Assembly: GCA_963772225.1 (NCBI GenBank)
Contig: CAVYWD010000011.1
Location: 1,364,001-1,428,000 of the forward strand
DNA length: 64,000 nt
Direction: 5' to 3'
Source: CAVYWD01 sp963772225
GTDB taxonomy: Bacteria; Myxococcota; Myxococcia; Myxococcales; UBA5297
Shown piece after piece: positions 46,582 to 54,880 of this stretch. Position numbers and translations under genes: made by a program. The notes beneath the pieces were generated by a model. The model did not search any database and had not been told where the DNA came from. It saw only the letters and a list, made by a program, of their open reading frames with translations. Each line of letters begins with the position of its first letter. Within the stretch, counting starts at the first letter, position 1.

Positions 46582-46614
46582 TTCAGGGCCGGGGCGCCCT
46601 CCGAACCAGGGCGC

Positions 46615-47133
46615 ATGCAGCCAGCGGGTCGCAGAAAACGCGAGAGCGCCTTGTCCAGCAGCCCTTTGGCTGCGGCGCTCTTGGGCGGAGGATTCTTGAG
46701 CGGTACGAACGCCGAGGCTACGGGGTCGACCGCCGCGGCTGCGGCTGCGTCTCCGCTTCGAGTCCTCGTCGTCGAAGACGACTCCAACCTGCTCGAGATC
46801 CTGCTGCACCACCTCGAGCGGCTGGGGTACGCAGTGCGCGGAACCACCATTTCCACGCGCGCGCTTCAGCTCCTCGAGCACGAGCCCGCCGACGTCGTGC
46901 TCTCGGACATCCGCATGCCCGGGATGGACGGCCTCACGCTCATGCGCGCGGTCCTCGAGCGCTTCCCGACGGCCAAGGTCGTTCTCATGACTGCCTTTGG
47001 CAGCGACGACGACGCCGAAAAGGCCGTCAGGGACGGCGCCTTTACCTGCCTGACCAAACCCTTCAAAGTCGACGAAGTGGCCGCCGTCCTCCGCAGCGCC
47101 GCGCGCGAAATCCCCGGAGGGCGACAGCCATGA
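46615..47133 (+). CDS. Stand-alone response regulator (receiver domain)
   Basis: A 172-residue protein. An Ala/Ser/Gly-rich N-terminal extension (1-47) precedes one receiver domain (48-165). Its acidic pocket is VVEDDS, its phosphoacceptor Asp lies in VVLSDIRMPGMDG, Thr is in VLMTAFGS, and Lys is in TCLTKPFKVDE. The sequence resembles receivers of NtrC-type activators, but no AAA+ or DNA-binding domain follows, so it probably relays or sequesters phosphate. ATG at 46615 fits the predicted sigma-54 transcript start. TTG at 46696, with GGAGGA just before it, is a shorter alternative that would remove the extension. It precedes the respiratory operon and shares its promoter type. Confidence 0.82.
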   Translation: MQPAGRRKRESALSSSPLAAALLGGGFLSGTNAEATGSTAAAAAASPLRVLVVEDDSNLLEILLHHLERLGYAVRGTTISTRALQLLEHEPADVVLSDIRMPGMDGLTLMRAVLERFPTAKVVLMTAFGSDDDAEKAVRDGAFTCLTKPFKVDEVAAVLRSAAREIPGGRQP

Positions 47134-47170
47134 CCGCCGGCTCCAGATGGCATTCCGACGTACATTTCGA

Positions 47171-47199
47171 TCCCACCGCACCACAGCAAGATCTTCCCA
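47171..47199 (+). promoter_or_regulatory. Upstream activator element 2
   Basis: The second copy of the 29-bp element (TCCCACCGCAC...CTTCCCA), lying in the gap after the receiver gene. It contains the palindrome AAGATCTT. It ends 62 bases before the GG of the next sigma-54-type promoter, almost the same distance as copy 1. Confidence 0.6.
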
Positions 47200-47260
47200 G
47201 CTTCCCCCTTTGCCGCACCGGCCCCCGCCGAGTCCCTTCTTGTTTCATGAATTTAACACA

Positions 47261-47276
47261 TGGCATCCGCCTTGCT
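47261..47276 (+). promoter_or_regulatory. Sigma-54 (-24/-12) promoter of the respiratory operon
   Basis: TGGCATCCGCCTTGCT matches the sigma-54 consensus with exact spacing (GG at 47262-47263, GC at 47274-47275). Transcription should begin near 47287, only about 4 bases before the ATG at 47291. The first mRNA would then be nearly leaderless. Confidence 0.7.
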
Positions 47277-47290
47277 AGAGAGGCGCAAGC

Positions 47291-49060
47291 ATGACGTCTT
47301 TCGCAATTGAAGTTCCAGACACCCGCTACTTCGAGAAGCTCATCAAGTGCCGCGAGGCCTGTCCCGTCCATACCGACGCCCGCGGCTATGTCCAAGCCGC
47401 AAGTCGCGGGGACTGGGCGCGCGCCTATCGCATCGCGCGCGGGCCCAACCCGTTCGCGTCCATCTGCGGCCGCGTCTGTGGCGCTCCCTGTGAAAAGGCG
47501 TGCCGCCGCGGCTCCATCGACGAGGCGGTTTCCATCCGCGCGCTGAAGCGGTCGGCGACCGAGCGCTACGGCCCCGAGGCCGCGACGGACCTCATGGAGA
47601 CGCTGAAGCTCTCCATCGCTCCCGGCTCCATCAAGCCGACGCCCCTGAATAAAAAGGTCGCGGTGGTCGGCGGCGGTGTCGCCGGCATGGCTTGCGCCCA
47701 CGACCTCGCCCGCCTCGGCTACAAGGTGACGGTCTTCGAGGCCAACACCAAGCCGGGCGGCATGCTGACGACCGGCGTGCCCATCTACCGTCTTCCCCGC
47801 CAGGTCGTCGAGCGAGAGATCGCAGCCATCCTCGAGCTGGGGGTGGAGCTCCGCTGCGGCGTGCGCGTGGGCACCGACATCACCCTCCAGCAGCTGCGCG
47901 AGCAGGGCTATGAGGCCGTGATGATCGGCCACGGCCTGCAGAAGGCGCGCATGCTCGACCTGCCGGGCAGCAACCTCAAAGGCGTTCTCCCCGGCCTCGA
48001 CTTCCTCCAGGCCTTCAACGCCGGCCAGTCGGTGGCCCCCATGGGCCGCGTGCTGGTTATCGGCGGCGGCAACGTGGCCTACGACGTCGCCCGCGCTGCA
48101 GTGCGCGCCAAGGGCAGCACCTCGGTCGACCTCGCCTGCCTCGAGGCGCTCTACGAGATGCCCGCCGACGCCGTCGAGATCAGCGAAGGCGACGAAGAGG
48201 GGATTAAGCGCCACAATCGCCAGGGCCCGGTGCGGTTCGTCGAAGGCGCCCCCGGCCAGCTGCGCGGCGTCGAGTTCCGCGACGTCTCGCGCGTCTTCGA
48301 CGAAAACCGGCGGTTCGCCCCCGAGATGGTGCCGGGTAGCGAGAAGGTCGTCGAGTGCGACACCGTGCTCATCGCGGTGGGCCAGGCCGGCGACATCGGC
48401 TTCACCAACGGCTCCCCGGAAGTCCCCATCGGCCGCGCCGGCACCGTCGTGGCCGACCGCCAGACCGGCAAGACCGCGGTGCCGTGGCTCTTCGCCGCCG
48501 GCGACGGCGCCCTCGGCCCCGGGCTCTTCATCGACGCCATCGCGCACGCCCGCCGAACGGCCAGGTCCATTCACGCATTCCTGCAGGGCGAGGCGAAAGC
48601 CGAGCCCGAGTCCCGCGGCTTCGTGGTCGAGAAGGTCCGCCACGGCCTGCGCTCCAACTACCTCGACCTGCAGCGGCAGGTTCCACCGGCGGCGGACCTC
48701 TCGAGCCGCATGAAGGCGGTGGACGCCCAAGTCGAGCTCAGCTTCGACGCCAAGCAGGCCGAGGCCCAGGGCTCGCGCTGCCTCCGCTGCGAGGTGGAGA
48801 CCGTCTTCGACGGCAGCAAGTGCATCCAGTGCGGCGGCTGCGCCGACGTCTGCCCCACCTGGTGCCTGCGCCTCGTCTCCCTCGCGGAGATCGGCGTGAG
48901 CGTCCCAGGCGGCGAGGACATGAGCGGCATCATCAAGGACGAGGACCGCTGCATCCGCTGCGGAACCTGCGCGGAGCGGTGCCCAACCGACGCCATCACC
49001 ATGGAAAAGCTGTGCGGCTTTGAACCTTGGGAGCCGATCGACCAGGAGGTAGCTGCATGA
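47291..49060 (+). CDS. GltD-like FAD/NAD(P) oxidoreductase with N- and C-terminal Fe-S domains
   Basis: A 589-residue cytoplasmic flavoprotein. The N-terminal region has the cysteine pattern of glutamate synthase small-subunit-type proteins (CREACPVHTDARGY, ICGRVCGAPCEKACRR). Two dinucleotide folds follow (VAVVGGGVAGMACAHDLARL for FAD at about 120; VLVIGGGNVAYDVARAA for NAD(P) at about 255). A GDGALGPGLFIDAIAHAR block comes next. The C-terminal 90 residues carry two 4Fe-4S ferredoxin motifs (CIQCGGCADVCP, CIRCGTCAERCP). Such proteins can pass electrons from NAD(P)H or ferredoxin to a partner. Placed at the head of a bc/cbb3 operon, it may feed or regulate the quinone pool. Its stop overlaps ccoS. 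Confidence 0.88.
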   Translation: MTSFAIEVPDTRYFEKLIKCREACPVHTDARGYVQAASRGDWARAYRIARGPNPFASICGRVCGAPCEKACRRGSIDEAVSIRALKRSATERYGPEAATDLMETLKLSIAPGSIKPTPLNKKVAVVGGGVAGMACAHDLARLGYKVTVFEANTKPGGMLTTGVPIYRLPRQVVEREIAAILELGVELRCGVRVGTDITLQQLREQGYEAVMIGHGLQKARMLDLPGSNLKGVLPGLDFLQAFNAGQSVAPMGRVLVIGGGNVAYDVARAAVRAKGSTSVDLACLEALYEMPADAVEISEGDEEGIKRHNRQGPVRFVEGAPGQLRGVEFRDVSRVFDENRRFAPEMVPGSEKVVECDTVLIAVGQAGDIGFTNGSPEVPIGRAGTVVADRQTGKTAVPWLFAAGDGALGPGLFIDAIAHARRTARSIHAFLQGEAKAEPESRGFVVEKVRHGLRSNYLDLQRQVPPAADLSSRMKAVDAQVELSFDAKQAEAQGSRCLRCEVETVFDGSKCIQCGGCADVCPTWCLRLVSLAEIGVSVPGGEDMSGIIKDEDRCIRCGTCAERCPTDAITMEKLCGFEPWEPIDQEVAA

Positions 49061-49206
49061 CCGCACTCACTGTCTGCCTCATCGCCTCGGGCCTCGCGAC
49101 CGCTTTGGCAGCGGCGCTGGTCTTCGCGGGCGCGGTGCGGTCGGGCCAATTCGACGATCTGGAAGAGGAAAAGTACCGAATGCTTAGAGAGGATGAGAAT
49201 CAATGA
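49057..49206 (+). CDS. ccoS: CcoS-like cbb3 oxidase assembly protein
   Basis: A 49-residue single-span membrane protein. The hydrophobic segment (LTVCLIASGLATALAAALVF) is followed by the CcoS signature GAVRSGQFDDLEEEKYRML. CcoS is needed to put heme and copper into the cbb3 catalytic subunit. The gene overlaps the flavoprotein stop (ATGA) at its start and the Rieske ATG at its end, so its reality is well supported in spite of its size. It is placed away from ccoGHI, at the front of the operon. Confidence 0.85.
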   Translation: MTALTVCLIASGLATALAAALVFAGAVRSGQFDDLEEEKYRMLREDENQ

Positions 49207-49694
49207 CGAACCTCACGGTCCACCCGGCTAACGGCGACGACGAGAAGCCCTCGCGGCGCGGTTTTCTGACCCTGCTCACCGGCGCCGTCGTGGCGCTCTC
49301 GGCCGCCGTCACCGGCGGGCTGAGCTTCCTCTTCATGCGGCCGCGGGTCACATACGGGCCCCCGGCGCGCGTGCCCATCGGCAGGCCCGAGCTCTACTCT
49401 TCCGGCAATCAGGTCTCGCTGCAGGAGTCGAAGATCGTCATTCGGCGGCGCGGAAACAAGATCGCCGCCATCAGCACCGTTTGCACGCACCTGGGCTGCA
49501 CGGTCAACCCCAGCGACACCGGCTTCGACTGCCCCTGCCACGGCAGCACCTATGACGAACAGGGCACCGTCACCGGCGGCCCGGCCCCGGCCGCGCTGGC
49601 CTGGTTCCGCGTCAAACAAACCCCCTCCGGCGACCTTGTCGTGGACAAGCACGAAGCCGTCCCCGCCGACACCTACTTGGAAATCAAGGCATGA
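49203..49694 (+). CDS. Rieske iron-sulfur protein of a cytochrome bc complex
   Basis: A 163-residue Rieske protein. It has a twin-arginine-type N-terminus (KPSRRGFLTLLTGAVVAL) that serves as signal and membrane anchor. The 2Fe-2S ligands are in CTHLGC and CPCHGS, about 20 residues apart. The Pro loop (GGPAPAALAWF) is in place. It accepts electrons from quinol at the Qo site and passes them to cytochrome c. The gene overlaps ccoS before it and cytochrome b after it, each by 4 bases, so it belongs to the bc part of the operon (QcrA/PetC type). Confidence 0.95.
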   Translation: MTNLTVHPANGDDEKPSRRGFLTLLTGAVVALSAAVTGGLSFLFMRPRVTYGPPARVPIGRPELYSSGNQVSLQESKIVIRRRGNKIAAISTVCTHLGCTVNPSDTGFDCPCHGSTYDEQGTVTGGPAPAALAWFRVKQTPSGDLVVDKHEAVPADTYLEIKA

Positions 49695-50461
49695 GCATCC
49701 ATCAAGTCCCTGCCCCTCCCGACACTATCGCCGCGGACGGCTCGACCGCCCTGTCGTTCCCCGCGCGAGTTTGGCGCTCCATCTTCCGCTCTCCCCCGGT
49801 GCCGCGCACCGAGCTGGAGCGGTCGCAATCGGTCGCCGCGAACTTCTTCTTCCATATCCACGCGGCGAAGGTGAACGAGCGCACGCTGAAGTTCAGCACG
49901 ACGCTCGGCCTGGGCCTGTTCTCGTTCTTCGCGTTCCTCATCTTGTGCATCACCGGAATCTTCCTGATGTTCTATTACGTCCCCTCGGCGGAGCAGGCGT
50001 ATCAGCGCATGCTCGACCTCCGCGGGGCCGTGCTCTTCGGGTCCTTCCTGCGCGCGCTGCACCGCTGGACCGCCCACGGCATGGTCGGCCTCGTCGTCCT
50101 GCACATGATGCGGGTGTTCCTGACCGGCTCGCACAAGGCCCCTCGCGAGTTCAACTGGATCATCGGCATCTTCCTGTTGGTCATTACTCTCGTCCTGTCG
50201 TTCACGGGCTACCTGCTGCCGTGGGATCAGCTGGCTTACTGGGCCATCATGATCGGCTCGACCATCGCGACCTACGCTCCGGTCATCGGAAATGATCTTC
50301 GGTTCCTGATTCTGGGCGACGACAACATCGGTGGAGAGGCAATTCTTCGCTTCTACGTCCTTCACGTCATGGTCCTGCCCATCGTTCTCACCACGTTGAT
50401 CGGCGTTCACTTCTGGCGCATCCGCAAGGACGGCGGACTGGCGCGACCCGACCAAGGCTGA
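49691..50461 (+). CDS. Cytochrome b, N-terminal (b6-like) subunit
   Basis: A 256-residue membrane protein with four hydrophobic helices. It corresponds to the heme-bearing N-terminal part of cytochrome b (b6). Paired heme histidines are visible in helices 2 and 4: RALHRWTAHGMVGLVVLHMMRVF and RFYVLHVMVLPIVLTTLIGVHF. The Qo-loop region GYLLPWDQLAYWA is conserved. The protein begins with a hydrophilic 50-residue segment. The C-terminal helices are encoded by the next gene, so the cytochrome is split as in b6f complexes. Its start overlaps the Rieske stop. Confidence 0.94.
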   Translation: MSIHQVPAPPDTIAADGSTALSFPARVWRSIFRSPPVPRTELERSQSVAANFFFHIHAAKVNERTLKFSTTLGLGLFSFFAFLILCITGIFLMFYYVPSAEQAYQRMLDLRGAVLFGSFLRALHRWTAHGMVGLVVLHMMRVFLTGSHKAPREFNWIIGIFLLVITLVLSFTGYLLPWDQLAYWAIMIGSTIATYAPVIGNDLRFLILGDDNIGGEAILRFYVLHVMVLPIVLTTLIGVHFWRIRKDGGLARPDQG

Positions 50462-50501
50462 AGAGCCCCCTGGCCAAAGCCGAACTCACGGAGCCCTATT
50501 G

Positions 50502-51044
50502 ATGGTAGCCCAGACCGAATTGAAGAATCCCGAGGCGCCCGCGCACGAGCGTTTCCCAATGAAGCCCGGGAAGACGTATGGCCTCATGTGCGTCGTGCCC
50601 ACCCGCTCTCCCAACACGGGAACCCAGGCCGAGAAGCAGGTGCAGAGCTGGCCCTCGGCCCTGTCCCGAGAGCTGCTGCTCTTCTTGCTCACGCTCACGG
50701 TACTCAGCGTCATCTCGCTGGCCTTCGACGCTCCCCTCGAGGAGCCGGCCAATCCCCTCCACCCGCCCAACCCCGCGAAGGCGCCCTGGTACTTCCTCGG
50801 GCTCCAGGAACTCGTCAGCTACTCCGCCTTCTGGGGCGGCATTGGCGCCCCCGGTCTCCTCGTTACTCTCGGCATCGCCGCTCCCTACCTGGAGCGGAAG
50901 AAGGGCGGCGAGGGCGTCTGGTTTCACCATTCGCGCGGCGCCGCGAACTGGATCTTCCTGACCATCATGGTCACGCTGGGCATCCTGACCATCGTTGGCA
51001 CCCTTTTCCGCGGCGAGAACTGGAATCTCGTCGTCCCCTGGTAG
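50502..51044 (+). CDS. Cytochrome b, C-terminal (subunit IV-like) subunit
   Basis: A 180-residue membrane protein with three hydrophobic helices. It carries the PEWY-loop equivalent (NPAKAPWYFLGLQELVSYSA, where PDWY/PEWY is replaced by APWY), as in many subunit IV or bacterial cytochrome b C-terminal parts. It completes the quinol-oxidation site with the previous gene product. The N-terminus holds a short hydrophilic stretch (PMKPGKTYGLMCVVPTRSPN). ATG at 50502 has GGAG about 10 bases upstream, 40 bases after the b6-like gene. Confidence 0.9.
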   Translation: MVAQTELKNPEAPAHERFPMKPGKTYGLMCVVPTRSPNTGTQAEKQVQSWPSALSRELLLFLLTLTVLSVISLAFDAPLEEPANPLHPPNPAKAPWYFLGLQELVSYSAFWGGIGAPGLLVTLGIAAPYLERKKGGEGVWFHHSRGAANWIFLTIMVTLGILTIVGTLFRGENWNLVVPW

Positions 51045-51057
51045 GAGATCTGAGGAG

Positions 51058-52752
51058 ATGACGACTATTCGCGTCGGTGTACTCATTCTTGCCTTAGCCG
51101 CCCTTGGAACCATTGGGGCGACGGGTTCCCGCTCTGCCACCGAAGCGTGGCTGGGCTTTCAAAAGCAGTATCACGAGCTCAGCGCCAGCAAGGGCAACCT
51201 GACCGGCGAGCTCCCTCCGATCGAAATCAAACAGGATCGCATGCTCGCCTTCGGCGACATGCGCGTCGACCGGTGCCGCACCTGCCACGTGGCGGTGGAC
51301 GACCCCCGCTTCACTTCGGACGCCCAACCGCTTCACACCCATCCCGACATCAAGCCTCATACGTTCAACGACTTGGGCTGCACGGTCTGCCACGAAGGCG
51401 ATGGGCGCGCCACCACCGCGCACCTCGCCCACGGACACGACCACTTCTGGACGGAGCCGTTGCTCAACGGCCAATTCATCGAGGCCTCGTGCGCGCGCTG
51501 CCACCCGTATCCGTACGTCGCCGGAATGGATCACGTTCGGCGAGGCCGCGATCTCTTCGAGCGGACCGGCTGCATGGGCTGCCACAAGGTCCAGGGCTTG
51601 TCTCGCGGCACGCTCGGCATTGAATTGACTGATGTCGGCAGCCACAAGAGCATCAAATACCTCAAAACCAAGCTCGATAATCCGATGGACCCGATGTTCC
51701 GGATTCCGTCGACGATCATGCCCAAGTTCCGTATTCTTTCGGAGCAGGACAAGAACGACATCGCGACGTATTTGAAGAGCCTCAAGGGCCGAGCTATCGC
51801 TGAGGACCCGCTCAGCTACCGCGCCCGCGTCAAGAGGTACGACGCGTCGTCCCCTGCGGAAGTCGAGCTCACGGCTGAGGCCGCCAAGGCTGCCATCCAT
51901 CGCCGCGGCTGTCTCTCCTGCCACAAGCTCGAGGGGGTGGATGGCGGCCTCGCTCCCGACCTCAGCTTCCTCGGCCAGGTTCGCACCCCCGAGTACGTGG
52001 TCGCCCACCTGACCGACCCGCGCGCGCACACGCCCGGCAGCAACATGCCGAACTTCTGGATGTCGGCGAGCGAGCGGCAATCCATCGCAGAATACCTGAC
52101 CTCCTTGAACGGCTTTGTCCTTCCGGCCGAGTCCAAGGATCAGTACGCTCAACTCTGCTCGCGATGCCACGGCGAGAAGGGCGAGGGCAATGGCGTGGTG
52201 GCCGAGAACCTCCTGCCTCGCCCCCGCGTCTTCACCAACCTCAAGTTCTTCAACTGGCTCCCCGAAAACCGCGCCTATAACGCCATACGCAACGGCGTGC
52301 CTGGGACCGCGATGCCTGCGTTCGGCAAGATCCTCGACGAGGCCGCCGCCCAGAAGCTGTTTGGCTGGGTGCGCACGTCCTTCATCGGCGGGGCACGCGA
52401 GCCCTTGGCGCCCCGCAAGTTGCCGGCCAAGAACCCCGTGGCGTTCTCCGCGGAGAGCGTCGCCCGCGGCAAGGCGGTCTTCGCCACCCGCTGCTACGGC
52501 TGCCACGGCCGAATCGGCGACGGCAAAGGACCGAACGCCGCTGAAATGCTCCCTCGCCCGCGCAACCTGAGCAACCACCTCTTCTTTGAGACACTGCCCG
52601 ATACCCGACTCTTTGAATCGATCACGTATGGTATTGTTGGAACGGGGATGCCATCCTGGGATGTCTTGCCCGAGGAACAGCGATGGGACCTCGTAAACTA
52701 CGTTCGGAACCTGTCGTCCACAGGTCCGGCGGCTTCAGAGAGGAGCAAGTAA
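51058..52752 (+). CDS. Heptaheme cytochrome c
   Basis: A 564-residue exported protein with an N-terminal hydrophobic anchor or signal (residues 5-22). Seven CxxCH heme motifs are visible in order: CRTCH, CTVCH, CARCH, CMGCH, CLSCH, CSRCH and CYGCH. The last two lie in a duplicated cytochrome domain, each followed by LLPRPR/MLPRPR. The gene lies between cytochrome b and ccoN. It therefore probably replaces both cytochrome c1 and CcoP as the wire from the Rieske protein to the oxidase; no ccoP gene is present. ATG at 51058 has AGGAG 8 bases upstream. The stop overlaps the ccoN start by one base. Confidence 0.93.
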   Translation: MTTIRVGVLILALAALGTIGATGSRSATEAWLGFQKQYHELSASKGNLTGELPPIEIKQDRMLAFGDMRVDRCRTCHVAVDDPRFTSDAQPLHTHPDIKPHTFNDLGCTVCHEGDGRATTAHLAHGHDHFWTEPLLNGQFIEASCARCHPYPYVAGMDHVRRGRDLFERTGCMGCHKVQGLSRGTLGIELTDVGSHKSIKYLKTKLDNPMDPMFRIPSTIMPKFRILSEQDKNDIATYLKSLKGRAIAEDPLSYRARVKRYDASSPAEVELTAEAAKAAIHRRGCLSCHKLEGVDGGLAPDLSFLGQVRTPEYVVAHLTDPRAHTPGSNMPNFWMSASERQSIAEYLTSLNGFVLPAESKDQYAQLCSRCHGEKGEGNGVVAENLLPRPRVFTNLKFFNWLPENRAYNAIRNGVPGTAMPAFGKILDEAAAQKLFGWVRTSFIGGAREPLAPRKLPAKNPVAFSAESVARGKAVFATRCYGCHGRIGDGKGPNAAEMLPRPRNLSNHLFFETLPDTRLFESITYGIVGTGMPSWDVLPEEQRWDLVNYVRNLSSTGPAASERSK

Positions 52753-54140
52753 TGACCGTCGACGTGAAACGCAGCTGGCGCGATGAGCCTTCGGCCACCG
52801 TCGCGCTGCTCAGCGCAGCGATATTCTTCGCCATTACCGCCTTGGTGGGCGTCTTCATGGCCACCAAGTTCGTATTGCCCGAGTTCATGGGCAACGTGCC
52901 GTTCCTGACCTTCGGCCGGATGCGCCCTCTTCACACCAATGGCGTCCTCTTTGGTTGGCTGCTTCTGGCCGACATGGGGCTCATTTACCACATCATTCCG
53001 AAGCTCGGTGGCAACAAGCTCTGGAGCGAGAAGCTGGGCCTCTTCACCGTCGGCCTCTTCGACCTTGTTGTCCTCGGCGCGGTCTACGCGCTGCCTGCGG
53101 GCCTCAACCAAGGCCTCGAGTACGCCGAGATGCCGCTCTGGCTCGACGTGCCGGTCGTGATTGTGTGGGTGCTCTTCGGCATCAACGTCTTCGCCACCGT
53201 GGCCACCCGCAAGCACGAGAAGATCTACGTGTCCAGCTGGTACATCATGGGTGGCATCATCTGGACCGCCTTCGTCTACCTCACCGGCAACATCGCGGTG
53301 GAGTTCTTCAATGGCGTCAACCAGATGAACCTCAACTGGTTCTACGTCCACAACGCCGTCGGCCTCATCTTCACGCCGCTCGGAATTGGCATCGCTTACT
53401 ACTTCATCCCCAAGGCCGCCCAGACGCCGCTCTACAGCCACCGGCTCTCGATGATCGGCTTCTGGAGCATCGCCTTTATTTACGTTTGGACGGGCGCGCA
53501 CCACATGCTGCACGGGCCAATCAGCCAGTGGCTGCAGACGGTCTCGATCCTCTTCAGTGCCATGCTGATCATCCCGGTCTGGACGGTGGTGTTCAACTTC
53601 TTCGCCACGGTCAGCGGCAAGTGGGACCGCGTGCGGCAGGACCCCGTCCTCAAGTACCTCATGGCCGGCACCACCTTCTACGTCCTCACCTGCTTCCAGG
53701 GCCCAATGCATTCCCTGCGTACGGTGAGCGCCATTGTGAGCAAGACGGACTGGGTCGTTGGCCACGCCCACATGGCGGTCCTCGGCGCCTTCAGCTTCTT
53801 TGCCATCGCCGGCTCGCTCTACTCGGTTCCGCGCATCGTCGGCCACCAGCTCTACTCCGTGAAGCTCGCGAATACCGCGTTCTGGTTCATGTTCACCGGT
53901 GGCCTGGTATTCTTCTCGGGCCTCTGGGTCGGCGGCTTCATGCAGGGCCTGCAGTGGAATGACCCCAACATCCCCTGGATCGACACCGTCAAGTTCATGA
54001 AGCCGTTCTGGGCGTTCCGCTTGGCTGCGGGTGTCCTCCTGTACTCCGGCATCGTCTTGGTCTTCTACAACCTGATTCGCACCTTTACTGCGGCGCCTGA
54101 GGATCAGCGTCAGCCCGCTGTCCCCGCCGTCCGCGCCTAA
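52752..54140 (+). CDS. ccoN: cbb3-type cytochrome c oxidase subunit I
   Basis: The catalytic subunit, 462 residues with about 12 helices. Heme and copper ligands are visible: the low-spin heme His in RPLHTNGVLFGW, the CuB His residues in WFYVHNAVG and WTGAHHMLHG, and the high-spin heme region in VVGHAHMAVLGAFSF. The cross-linked Tyr region typical of cbb3 lies in YVWTGAHH. It reduces O2 to water with high affinity in the inner membrane. An AGGAG site lies 7 bases before ATG at 52752. Confidence 0.96.
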   Translation: MTVDVKRSWRDEPSATVALLSAAIFFAITALVGVFMATKFVLPEFMGNVPFLTFGRMRPLHTNGVLFGWLLLADMGLIYHIIPKLGGNKLWSEKLGLFTVGLFDLVVLGAVYALPAGLNQGLEYAEMPLWLDVPVVIVWVLFGINVFATVATRKHEKIYVSSWYIMGGIIWTAFVYLTGNIAVEFFNGVNQMNLNWFYVHNAVGLIFTPLGIGIAYYFIPKAAQTPLYSHRLSMIGFWSIAFIYVWTGAHHMLHGPISQWLQTVSILFSAMLIIPVWTVVFNFFATVSGKWDRVRQDPVLKYLMAGTTFYVLTCFQGPMHSLRTVSAIVSKTDWVVGHAHMAVLGAFSFFAIAGSLYSVPRIVGHQLYSVKLANTAFWFMFTGGLVFFSGLWVGGFMQGLQWNDPNIPWIDTVKFMKPFWAFRLAAGVLLYSGIVLVFYNLIRTFTAAPEDQRQPAVPAVRA

Positions 54141-54152
54141 GGGAGGCCAACC

Positions 54153-54699
54153 ATGCTTCAAAAGACCGAAAAGAATGCAGGCCTCTTCTTCGTCGTCGCA
54201 ACTCTCTTCTTCATGGTGGGCGGCCTTCTGACGACGGTGTTGCCGGCCCTCATCGAGCACTCTTGGAACAAGCCGGTTCCTGGCCAGGTGCCGTATACCG
54301 AGGCCGAGTTGCGCGGCCGCGCCGTCTACGTCCGTGAAGGTTGCTGGTATTGCCACACCCAGCAGAATCCGCACCTTGGTCGCCGATACCAAGCGGTTCG
54401 GCTGGCGCGGTGTCGATGCCCCTATCAGCACCCCTGGCGAGTACACGCGGGATCATCCTCACACGCTCGGCACCCGGCGCATCGGGCCCGACCTCGCTCG
54501 CGTGGGCGGCAAGTACGACACCAGCTGGCACCAGACGCACTTCCGCAATTCTCGCGACCTCGTGCCTGGTTCGGTCATGCCGATGATGCCGTGGCTGCTC
54601 GACGCGGACAATGGGAAGGATTTCAAGGATCTCGTGGCGTACATCCAGACCCTCGGCCGCTCGGTGCCCTGGCGGCCGCAGAACGACTATGAACGCTGA
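54153..54699 (+). CDS. ccoO: cbb3 oxidase monoheme subunit CcoO, frameshifted at 54366
   Basis: The product should be an about 181-residue membrane-anchored monoheme cytochrome: an N-terminal helix (GLFFVVATLFFMVGGLLTTV) and one heme motif in EGCWYCHTQQ. After that motif the frame is lost: 54153-54365 reads well, then RTLVADTKRFGWRGVDAPIS continues in the next frame to the stop at 54699. Removing one A from AA at 54366-54367 gives CHTQQIRTLVADTKR, exactly the family sequence. The rest of the operon is intact, so sequence error is more likely than a real break. Its stop overlaps the next gene. Confidence 0.88.
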
Positions 54700-54880
54700 A
54701 ATCTGGCGGAGCGAGCTCTCGCTCTACGGCTTCATGATCCTGAATGTGTTTGCGGTGGGGACGTGCCTGGTCTGGGCCTATCGGCGTGGTCATTTGAGCG
54801 ATCTCGACGATACGATGATGAAGAGCCTGGACCTGCCCGCGTCCACCGCACCGAACTCGAAGGAGAACGGAAATGGCTAG
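54689..54880 (+). CDS. Small membrane protein, CcoQ/CcoS-like
   Basis: A 63-residue protein with one hydrophobic helix (LYGFMILNVFAVGTCLVWAY) followed by RRGHLSDLDDTMMKSLDLP. Position after ccoO suggests CcoQ, the small subunit that stabilises cbb3. The WAYRRGHLSDLDD segment also recalls CcoS. Overlaps the ccoO stop by 11 bases and the next gene by 8. Neither assignment is certain. Confidence 0.65.
   Translation: MNAEIWRSELSLYGFMILNVFAVGTCLVWAYRRGHLSDLDDTMMKSLDLPASTAPNSKENGNG

Noticed and set aside
54334..54699. The second ccoO piece as an independent gene
   Set aside because: It lacks a start and a heme motif, and joins exactly to the upstream piece by removing one base.
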